The translations under genes and the position numbers were made by a program. This document shows positions 1-5,339 of a DNA stretch of 8,976 bases, one piece after another. The notes under the pieces were generated by a model. The model saw only the letters and a list, made by a program, of their open reading frames with translations. It had not been told where the DNA came from and ran no database searches. The stretch spans positions 1 through 8,976 of the forward strand of contig CAYRSQ010000031.1 of assembly GCA_964427055.1 (NCBI GenBank), read 5' to 3'. Within the stretch, counting starts at the first letter, position 1. Each line of letters starts with the position of its first letter. This DNA comes from CAYNTH01 sp964427055 (lineage in GTDB: Archaea > Aenigmatarchaeota > Aenigmatarchaeia > CG10238-14 > SCSR01).

Positions 1-102
1 AATACTTCGGCATCTACGTGGACAGATCTATACGGACCCGCCACCACCAGAAGAACCCGTTTTCTGTTTCCACGTGTACCATCAACATAACCCCCACCAG
101 GC

Positions 103-122
103 TGTTTCTATGCATAGAAACA
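103..122. repeat. Perfect 20-bp palindrome downstream of the MeaB gene
   Basis: TGTTTCTATGCATAGAAACA reads identically on both strands. It lies about 50 bases past the stop codon of the MeaB-type gene. No T-run follows on either strand, so it does not look like an intrinsic terminator. A dimeric regulator's operator for a gene left of the window, or a cruciform-forming site, would fit; neither can be shown here. Confidence 0.5.
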
Positions 123-170
123 CAGCTAAACCCAATTGTCAAGCCAAAAAATAGCAACAGTGGTTAAGTT

Positions 171-1124
171 TTACAATTCAAAAAATAAATGTTCTTTGAT
201 CAGTTTCTCCGCTGCAGAATACGTGTCAAGCTTCCCCTGTAATATTTCGGCAAGGACTTCGCTATAAGAAGCATCCTTAATAATCAGTCCCATAATTTTC
301 TTTGTAACAGCTTCTTTTAATATCGAATCAAAAAAAACCCTCAACTGATCATTCTTTTTACGTTTGAATTCTCCCGTATCGACAAACAACGCACGATGAT
401 TAAGTATTTCTTCGACTAACTCCTTAACTCCCGTACCGTCTTTTGCACTTGTCTTAAAGAGTTTTTTATACTTCTGCTTTGGCGCATCTGAATAATTGCT
501 AATTCCCATTACGGTAAACTCATCATTGTGCTTTCCTATTTCAAAACGATCAGCCTTATTAAAAACTAGTATATTAGCAATTTCCATAATCCCTGATTTA
601 ACCGCTTGGATCTCATCACCCATTCCCGGAACTAAAACCAAGACCACAGTATGAACAAAATTACTTACCTCAATTTCATCTTGTCCCACACCGATTGTTT
701 CCACCAATATAATGTCGTATCCACCCACATCCAATATTTGAATCGCTTCCGGAACTATCTTGCTTAATCCACCCAAGTGACCTCGGGTAGCCACAGACCG
801 CGTAAATACATCCTCATCGAGAATGTGTCTTGTCATGCGCAATCTGTCACCCAATATGGCACCACCTGTTATATTACTTGACGGATCCACGGCAAGTAAT
901 GCGACTCTTAAATTCTCTCGTCGAAACTCTGTAATAAGTCGATTAATCAGCGTTGACTTTCCTACTCCTGGCGGTCCTGTAATACCAATTATGAATGCAT
1001 GCCCTTTCTTAAAATATTGTCTACGTATATCCTGGAGACAATCAAATTTGTTATTTTCGACATTGCTGATTAATTTCGCAATGTCCCTCTTGCTGATATC
1101 TACGATGTTGTTTTCAGATTCCAT
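171..1124 (-). CDS. meaB: MeaB/ArgK-type P-loop GTPase, chaperone of a B12-dependent acyl-CoA mutase
   Basis: This 317-residue protein belongs to the SIMIBI-class G3E GTPases (MeaB, human MMAA, formerly ArgK). Members bind an adenosylcobalamin-dependent acyl-CoA mutase, gate loading of the cofactor and help eject inactivated cobalamin, using GTP hydrolysis in the cytoplasm. Visible motifs are the Walker A loop GPPGVGKS at residues 50-57, the family motif VDPSS followed by TGGAILGDR at about 79-94, the VETIGVGQDE segment at about 141-150, the guanine-specificity motif NKAD at 189-192 and SAK at 226-228. Length is usual for the family. The ATG is preceded by AGAGGA at six bases. It lies last in the direction of transcription, beyond the insertion-sequence remnants, and almost certainly serves the mutase encoded at 4891-7013. 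The family call is firm; the partner is inferred from context. Confidence 0.93.
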   Translation of the reverse strand: MESENNIVDISKRDIAKLISNVENNKFDCLQDIRRQYFKKGHAFIIGITGPPGVGKSTLINRLITEFRRENLRVALLAVDPSSNITGGAILGDRLRMTRHILDEDVFTRSVATRGHLGGLSKIVPEAIQILDVGGYDIILVETIGVGQDEIEVSNFVHTVVLVLVPGMGDEIQAVKSGIMEIANILVFNKADRFEIGKHNDEFTVMGISNYSDAPKQKYKKLFKTSAKDGTGVKELVEEILNHRALFVDTGEFKRKKNDQLRVFFDSILKEAVTKKIMGLIIKDASYSEVLAEILQGKLDTYSAAEKLIKEHLFFEL

Positions 1125-1256
1125 TTATTTCCTCTCGCTTCAAATTGATCAAGATGGCTGTAAGAACTGAGAGGGGTATCGGCGATTTGTTCAGAACTTT
1201 AACGACCACAACGCTATCTTGAACAACTAATTATTTTGTTATTATTGCGTTTAATA

Positions 1257-1318
1257 GGCTTAAACATGTCCAACACCCTTTTACATTTGCATTGTGTGCC
1301 TCAAATAGAGTTTAAGCC
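1257..1318. repeat. 9-bp inverted repeat pair with nested 5-bp pair
   Basis: GGCTTAAAC at 1257-1265 is the exact reverse complement of GTTTAAGCC at 1310-1318. Between them ATTTG and CAAAT can also pair. As RNA on the minus strand this would fold in the leader of meaB, about 130 bases or more before its start. No T-run follows. It could be a structured leader or chance. Confidence 0.3.
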
Positions 1319-1368
1319 ATTGTAATCTGTTAGTAATCCGTCAACACAATTATTAGGGTCTGGACTAG

Positions 1369-1393
1369 CTGAGAGCTTTTTCTCTCAGGATTT
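1369..1393 (+). terminator. Possible intrinsic terminator hairpin (plus strand)
   Basis: CTGAGAG (1369-1375) and CTCTCAG (1382-1388) form a perfect 7-bp stem around a six-base loop, followed after GA by five T residues. This is the shape of a short rho-independent terminator reading rightwards. No plus-strand gene is seen upstream, so its role is unclear; it could shield the IS3 transposase from outside transcription, as is known for some insertion sequences. Confidence 0.3.
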
Positions 1394-1534
1394 TTAGCAG
1401 TACTTGGTACATGTTTTGGTTCCGATAATTGAATCGAAACTCACACTCTTTGATGTGAGGACCTTTCCCCTCTAAACTAGGCCATGTTCAAATTGAGTCT
1501 ATCCTGGTAAAAGAGATAGCAGGAGGACTCAGAC

Positions 1535-1873
1535 GTGAAGCGGAAGCGATTTACAACGGAACAGATCATCAAGACCCTCAAAGAGGCTGAAGTTGGTATC
1601 AAGGTTACAGAACTCTATCGAAAGCACGGTATATCCGAGCAAACCTTCTACAACTGGAGAAACAAATACGACGGCATGGAGATCAGTGAGGCGAAACGTC
1701 TGAAGCTCATTGAGGATGAGAACCGCCGGCTCAAGCGCCTGGTGGCCGACTTAAGTCTCGACAACCAGGTATTAAAGGAGCTCCTTAAAAAAACTTCTAA
1801 CGCCCGAAGCGAAGAGAGAGGCAAGAGATTATGTTATCTCCCGCTTTGGGCTGAGCATGAGAAGGACCTGTAG
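1535..1873 (+). CDS. IS3-family transposase OrfA (helix-turn-helix subunit), 3' end frameshifted
   Basis: OrfA of IS3-family elements is the DNA-binding part of the transposase. The first 84 or so residues show the HTH_Tnp_1 pattern: an N-terminal helix-turn-helix with ISEQTFYNWRNKYDG at about 33-47, then a leucine-rich coiled region ending in LKELLKK. The GTG start at 1535 has AGGAGG eight bases upstream. The frame then runs into residues that are orfB sequence read out of frame, giving 112 residues instead of the usual 87-88. Adding one A to the A7 run at 1787-1793 would end the protein as LKKNF at 88 residues and place orfB in the normal -1 frame. A one-base deletion is therefore likely. 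The DNA-binding part may still be made, but without OrfB it is useless for transposition. Confidence 0.85.
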   Translation: MKRKRFTTEQIIKTLKEAEVGIKVTELYRKHGISEQTFYNWRNKYDGMEISEAKRLKLIEDENRRLKRLVADLSLDNQVLKELLKKTSNARSEERGKRLCYLPLWAEHEKDL

Positions 1874-2123
1874 ACTGATCCGGCTCAATCGATCAACGAG
1901 CAAATTTCAACCGGTCAAGGACAAGGATACCGAACTCACTATACGCATGAGAGCCCTGGCATACCAACATAACCGCTACGGGAGTCCCCGGCTGCACGTA
2001 TTGCTGAAAAAAGAAGGACTCGTTGCCAATCACAAGAGGACTGAACGGATCTGCCTGCAAGGAGGATTATCGCTACGAGTCCGCACAAAGAAGGGAGGGG
2101 TACCTCCTCGCGAACCCTCCTGA
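1794..2123 (+). pseudogene. IS3-family transposase OrfB, N-terminal fragment
   Basis: In the frame beginning LTPEAKREARDYV near 1794, this stretch encodes the N-terminal HTH_21 part of an IS3 OrfB: MRRTCRLIRLNRS, then the conserved YGSPRLHVLLKKEG and VANHKRTERI segments, up to LSLRVRTKK. Homology is lost between about 2092 and 2120, and the frame stops at 2121-2123. No normal start codon exists upstream in this frame; an ATG occurs only at 1857, consistent with production by frameshifting from orfA in the intact element. The integrase core with its D, D and E residues is absent, so the fragment is inactive. Confidence 0.8.
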
Positions 2124-2604
2124 TCTGCCTGCCGATCTTCTCTCGAATCCGGTGCAGAAGATCGGCATCTGTTGGATGGGCGATGTTCTTGGGCTGGGCG
2201 GTAGTATCCACGGACACCCGCCTGGTCTTCACCAGGCCCATGTCCGACCAGACCTTGAGCAATACGGCCTCGATCCGCTTTATCCCTTCGGTCCCGATCC
2301 GGTTCCGAAACTTCACCAGGGAAGAGGCTTCCAAAATCTGCCCGCCCTGAAACATATTGAACCCGCAGAAGCACTGCCAGTAGGAATTCTCATGGAGCAT
2401 CTCCACCGCCCTCTCGTCGGAACAGTCATACCGGTACTTCAGAATATGGATGCCGTCCATCAGACGAATGGACTTCCCCTGGCGAACCACAGGACTGTAG
2501 TACATTGACAAGGCATCGTGGAGACTATTCCAGTCAATCAGGCGAGCAGCACGAAGCAGTTCATGCTCGGAATTAAGAACATCCGAAAACAGGGTTTCAA
2601 ACAT
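1939..2604 (-). pseudogene. Truncated IS5-family transposase (DUF772 N-terminal domain)
   Basis: The first 165 or so residues resemble the N-terminal domain of IS5-family transposases: LNSEHELLRAARLIDW (about 10-25), the RLMDGIHILKYRYDCSDE stretch (47-64), WQCFCGF (76-82), SLVKFRNRIG (95-104) and VSVDTTAQPKNIAHPTDADL (130-149). Asp133 is the expected first catalytic Asp. From about residue 167 (near 2103) the frame reads through the antisense of IS3 orfB, so the last 50 or so residues are meaningless and the remaining catalytic residues are lost. The ATG at 2604 follows GGCAACTTCTT, with no strong ribosome site. Base composition is visibly richer in G+C than the neighbouring host genes, fitting a transferred element. 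Confidence 0.82.
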
Positions 2605-2760
2605 AAGAAGTTGCCTTTCTGGTATATGTACTTTAATATCAATGACTTAGAACATACTCCCAAGGCAAATACAACCCAAAATCAACAACTTTCTTCAATT
2701 GTCAAAGAGCAGCCCCAATATTTACGCGGCCTACAGACCGCATTTCTCAGGACGGACTAA
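2096..2760 (-). mobile_element. Remnant of an IS5-family element inserted in IS3 orfB
   Basis: The segment replaces the middle of IS3 orfB. It contains the upstream region and N-terminal third or so of an IS5-family transposase on the minus strand. Its right border lies close to 2760, where IS3 orfB reading resumes. Its left border falls between about 2092 and 2120 and is a deletion junction, because the rest of the transposase and the other terminal repeat are missing. The right edge carries TCAGGACGGACTA (2747-2759), which has an exact inverted match at 4006-4018. Confidence 0.65.
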
Positions 2761-2895
2761 TTACGCAGGTTTATTAACCTCTATAACGGGGTGAGACCTC
2801 ATCAAGGAATTAACGGACTGACCCCGGAGGAAAAACTGCTTGAATATTTTTATCCCGAAAAAACTGTAAACAACAGTGGATTTTGTGACGGGTAA
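2761..2895 (+). pseudogene. IS3-family transposase OrfB, C-terminal fragment
   Basis: Read in frame from 2761 to the TAA at 2893-2895, this encodes 44 residues with the hallmark end of IS3-family integrases: FINLYNGVRPHQGINGLTPE. The YN.RP.....L..TP pattern follows the catalytic Glu by about 20 residues in intact members, so that Glu lies in the deleted part. A stop codon precedes the fragment directly. It pairs with the N-terminal piece ending near 2100-2123, and I estimate about 130 codons of orfB have been lost between the two. Confidence 0.78.
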
Positions 2896-3043
2896 ACCTT
2901 CTCCCTTTGGATCTGCGTTAAACGTGTTTTATTGTGTATAACAACAGGGAATTTCTTTCTTCTTCATATTGTATTTCTAATCCGACGAATAGGAAACCCC
3001 GAAACTGCAAACAAGGCCACTTTATCTTTCACGTAGCACCTCG

Positions 3044-3988
3044 CTATTTTTGAGTGTCAAGCTTGGGATATACTTTTTTCCAGTTTTCATAGATGATGTT
3101 ATCCAATACCTTTTGGGGAACTTCCGGAAAACCGTATTGTTTCAAATAAGTATTCAAATTTAAAATAATCTCCATGCTTGTCTTGGGATGTCCCCCAGTC
3201 CAATCTGACCCCCAGAGTAACTTATCCGTCCCCCCCCAAGTCTCTGACCAATAACGCATGAGAGGATAGAGCAAATTGAAATAAGGATTCAACACAACCG
3301 GCAAATACTTTGGGGTGGAGGTGCGATCCAGACCGGCAAGTTGGGAAAGCCAAGAACAATCCATGAAGACGTTATCGTGCTTCTGAGTCAAATGAATGGC
3401 ATCATCATATTTGTAATAACCCATATGACAGATAACCAATTTGAGCTTGGGAAAATCAATGGCAACGTCATCCACGCAAAGGACATCTCCGTACTTCACT
3501 CGTAAATTTTTTGACTGAGCTGGACCGGCGTGGACAATTATCGGGATATCCAGATCTTGAGCCTTTTCGAAGAAGGGGTAAATCTTCGGATCATTGAAGT
3601 AGAACCCCTGATAGGCCGGACCAATTTCCCCTACAGCGATGGCACCCATTTCTTTCACACATCTTTCGAGTTCATGTGGGGCTTCGGGGAGTGTAGGATC
3701 TAGGTTACAGGCCCATTCAAGCCTATCGGGGTACTGTTTCTTCAAGCTGGCCATATATTCGTTGGGCACAGTGATCCCAAAAGTGCCGGTGGAGGAAAGC
3801 GTCATGAGGATGCTTTTATCCACCATGCCTTGAGTTTCTTCAAAATAACGCTCAACCGGGTTATCCCACATGGCCATAAATTTATCATCAGGCCAGCCGC
3901 GCCGGCGTTCCGGTTGATTGTCCAACATGGCCTGCTTATCAAAATGGTCTGGATATCTCCACACATGCATATGCGTATCAACTATCAT
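3044..3988 (-). CDS. Metal-dependent amidohydrolase of the ACMSD-like family (Amidohydrolase_2)
   Basis: A 314-residue cytoplasmic TIM-barrel protein of the amidohydrolase superfamily, in the branch holding ACMSD-type decarboxylases, resorcylate decarboxylases and related hydrolases and hydratases (PF04909). Metal-site residues are visible: DTHMHVW at 4-10 with the HxH pair H6/H8, His153 in IIVHAG, His188 in VICHMGY and Asp262 in WGSDW. GEIGP at 120-124 marks the strand before H153. There is no signal peptide. The ATG at 3988 has AGAGAGG seven bases upstream. It follows the crotonase gene by 56 bases and shares its direction, so co-transcription is likely. In this setting it could decarboxylate, hydrate or hydrolyse a product of the mutase pathway. 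The family is firm; the reaction cannot be read from the sequence. Confidence 0.88.
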   Translation of the reverse strand: MIVDTHMHVWRYPDHFDKQAMLDNQPERRRGWPDDKFMAMWDNPVERYFEETQGMVDKSILMTLSSTGTFGITVPNEYMASLKKQYPDRLEWACNLDPTLPEAPHELERCVKEMGAIAVGEIGPAYQGFYFNDPKIYPFFEKAQDLDIPIIVHAGPAQSKNLRVKYGDVLCVDDVAIDFPKLKLVICHMGYYKYDDAIHLTQKHDNVFMDCSWLSQLAGLDRTSTPKYLPVVLNPYFNLLYPLMRYWSETWGGTDKLLWGSDWTGGHPKTSMEIILNLNTYLKQYGFPEVPQKVLDNIIYENWKKVYPKLDTQK

Positions 3989-4005
3989 CGGGGCACCTCT
4001 CTAAA

Positions 4006-4018
4006 TAGTCCGTCCTGA
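4006..4018. repeat. 13-bp inverted match to the IS5 remnant edge
   Basis: TAGTCCGTCCTGA here is the exact reverse complement of TCAGGACGGACTA at 2747-2759, and flanking A/T bases partly match too. The other copy sits at the right edge of the IS5 remnant, so this may be a leftover insertion-sequence end just upstream of the amidohydrolase ribosome site. A 13-base match is near chance level for a window this size, so only its location makes it notable. Confidence 0.35.
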
Positions 4019-4044
4019 AAAAAATAGGATTTTTTCACTCCAGG

Positions 4045-4803
4045 TTATTTTTTATCTCTAGCGTGGGCCATACCTTCTCTGCGGGACCCTCCTGCAAATG
4101 AGGTACAGGCGCAATAGGTTTCCAGATCAAGCGTCTTCTCCAAGCTATTATCCAGACCGGCATCGATCATTACTTTCTGCAATTGGACTTCCAATTGATA
4201 ATTAGAGGCAATTTTCTTTGCAAGGGCAAAGGCCTCTTCATCCAGTTTATCCAAGGGGACCACTTTATTCGCATAGCCGATACGATAGGCTTCCTCTGCA
4301 TCAATCAATTCTCCGGTAAGCATCATTTCTTTTGCTTTACTCAGGCCAACGATACGCGGCAGATAGTATGTCCCTGCGTTTGTTACAGTTGCACCAACAC
4401 GAGACTCCGGGAAACCAACCTTGGTTCCCTCAGCCACGATACGAATATCACAATTCAGTGAAAATTCCATTCCTTCGCCTACAGCGTACCCTTTAACCGC
4501 TGCAATCGTCGGCTTGCCTAAACCCACAATTGCACGGGTCACGTTCTGCATCCACTTGGCGTGTTCGTGGTACTCATGAAAGGTCTTAGGAGTTACTTGT
4601 TCCTTGGTATCTGCACCAGCGCAGAAAGCTCGCCCCTCCCCCGTAATAACAACTACTTTCACATCAGAATCTTTCCGAATCTCCTCCATGATGGCAACGA
4701 AATCCAAGAGCATCTCATCAATCACCGCATTCAGGGATTTGGGGCGATTGAATTTGACGATTCCGACATCCTCCCGTTTCTCAAATAGGACTGTATTTGG
4801 CAT
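4045..4803 (-). CDS. Enoyl-CoA hydratase/isomerase family protein (crotonase fold)
   Basis: This 252-residue protein has the standard crotonase length and order: the N-terminal FNRPKSLNAV segment (18-27), the oxyanion-hole stretch AFCAGAD (59-65), and the active-site helix region KGYAVGEGMEFSLNCD (104-119). Both acidic residues used by classical hydratases can be located, Glu113 (GMEF) and Glu133 (FPESRVG). Two positions differ from the usual pattern: GEG replaces the common GGG, and NAGTYYLPR replaces GGTQRLPR. It probably acts on a CoA thioester from the mutase step, as hydratase, isomerase or thioester/C-C hydrolase. The ATG at 4803 has GGGAGG seven bases upstream. It lies 87 bases after the B12-binding subunit gene in the same direction. 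The fold is firm, the exact reaction open. Confidence 0.9.
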   Translation of the reverse strand: MPNTVLFEKREDVGIVKFNRPKSLNAVIDEMLLDFVAIMEEIRKDSDVKVVVITGEGRAFCAGADTKEQVTPKTFHEYHEHAKWMQNVTRAIVGLGKPTIAAVKGYAVGEGMEFSLNCDIRIVAEGTKVGFPESRVGATVTNAGTYYLPRIVGLSKAKEMMLTGELIDAEEAYRIGYANKVVPLDKLDEEAFALAKKIASNYQLEVQLQKVMIDAGLDNSLEKTLDLETYCACTSFAGGSRREGMAHARDKK

Positions 4804-4890
4804 GATTGAACCTCCCAGTATAAATTAATTATAGTTTTTTAGCTGTGTGTCGTTGTAGGGCTAAATACTGTCAAAACTACCTGATATATT

Positions 4891-5298
4891 TTATTTTTTC
4901 CTTGAAACGCTTTTTATATGGTCGATGACCGTATTAAGCGGTGTCCCAGGGCCAAAGTTACCTGTTACCCCAATTGATTCCAAAAATGGCTTATCTTTCT
5001 CCTGAATACTGCCACCCGCTACTACAGGAATATCCATCTTTTTCTCAGCGAGCTTGCTGATAACCTTGGGAAACAGCTGTAGATGAAAACCTTCGTGTGT
5101 ACTTAATCCTATAACATCAGGGTCCTCTTCTTCGGCAGCATTGACTATCATCTCCGGTGTTAAACCAAATCCGAGAAAGACAACCTCCATACCGGCATCT
5201 CTGAGCGCCTGCGCTATCACCAGACTGGCTCTTGTATGAATATCAGTACTTAAGATCCCCAGCAGTACCTTTATTTTCTTTTCAGTATTGTTACCCAT
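4891..5298 (-). CDS. Cobalamin-binding small subunit of an acyl-CoA mutase
   Basis: A 135-residue Rossmann-like B12-binding protein, matching in length the separate small subunits of isobutyryl-CoA mutase and 2-hydroxyisobutyryl-CoA mutase. The cobalamin signature is D-x-H at Asp19/His21 within STDIHTRA; His21 is the expected lower axial ligand of cobalt. Downstream are GLS (Ser66) and AGG (95-96), which line the nucleotide tail pocket, and FGPGTPL near the C-terminus. The usual DGHDRG appears here as DIHTRA, so the last Gly of DxHxxG is Ala. An in-frame ATG at 5304 exists, but GGAGG abuts it directly; the ATG at 5298 has a six-base gap and is preferred. It follows the large subunit by 41 bases and must form the holoenzyme with it. 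Confidence 0.92.
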   Translation of the reverse strand: MGNNTEKKIKVLLGILSTDIHTRASLVIAQALRDAGMEVVFLGFGLTPEMIVNAAEEEDPDVIGLSTHEGFHLQLFPKVISKLAEKKMDIPVVAGGSIQEKDKPFLESIGVTGNFGPGTPLNTVIDHIKSVSRKK

Positions 5299-5339
5299 GT
5301 GCATCCTCCATTATAAAAATCTATGTTGTCTCTCACTGA

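Larger units (their letters stand above)
1125..1534. other. Gene-free spacer between meaB and the IS3 remnant
   Basis: These 410 bases hold no convincing gene. They contain the 5' leader of meaB on the minus strand, a 9-bp inverted repeat pair (1257-1265 and 1310-1318), a 7-bp hairpin followed by T5 (1369-1393), a 6-bp hairpin (1440-1459), and the ribosome-binding site AGGAGG (1521-1526) of IS3 orfA. The left end of the IS3 element must lie in this stretch, but I could not match it to a partner sequence on the right, so its exact border is unknown. Confidence 0.6.
1535..2895 (+). mobile_element. Decayed IS3-family (IS407-like) insertion sequence, interrupted
   Basis: orfA starts at 1535, the beginning of orfB follows in a shifted frame to about 2100-2123, and the last 40 or so codons of orfB reappear at 2761-2895. 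The middle of orfB, including the whole DDE catalytic core, is missing and is replaced by a fragment of an unrelated IS5-family element. The coordinates cover the coding remains only; the terminal repeats and target-site duplication were not identified. The element lies between meaB and the amidohydrolase gene, in the opposite orientation to both. Confidence 0.8.

Noticed and set aside
1..170. Short open frames on both strands at the left edge
   Set aside because: None shows a family motif, a start with a ribosome site, or composition distinct from chance; only the palindrome at 103-122 is notable.
823..1170. Open frame on the plus strand opposite the meaB 5' half
   Set aside because: It is the antisense of a conserved P-loop GTPase gene and its translation shows no domain.
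1114..1230. A 38-codon open stretch on the minus strand whose TGA overlaps the meaB start, looking like the tail of a coupled upstream gene
   Set aside because: It lacks a credible start and ribosome site, has low-complexity content (VVVV, many L/I), and no recognisable family. It could be a truncated gene tail but cannot be supported.
2023..2508. Long plus-strand open frame across the IS5 remnant
   Set aside because: It is antisense to the transposase N-terminal domain, is rich in Pro/His/Gly as such shadows are, and starts in IS3 sequence.
2643..2655. TGACTTAGAACAT shared in inverted orientation with 8520-8532
   Set aside because: A single 13-base match is expected about once by chance in a window of this size, and neither location gives it added meaning.
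2700..2705. TTGACA on the minus strand upstream of the IS5 transposase as its promoter
   Set aside because: No recognisable -10 box is present at 16-18 bases.
4019..4035. AAAAAAT / ATTTTTT hairpin between the crotonase and amidohydrolase genes as a terminator
   Set aside because: The stem is only A-T pairs with a three-base loop, too weak for an intrinsic terminator, and the genes on both sides look co-transcribed.
4828..4833. TATAAT on the minus strand upstream of the crotonase start as an internal promoter
   Set aside because: No acceptable -35 box lies 16-18 bases upstream, and the stretch is generally A/T-rich.
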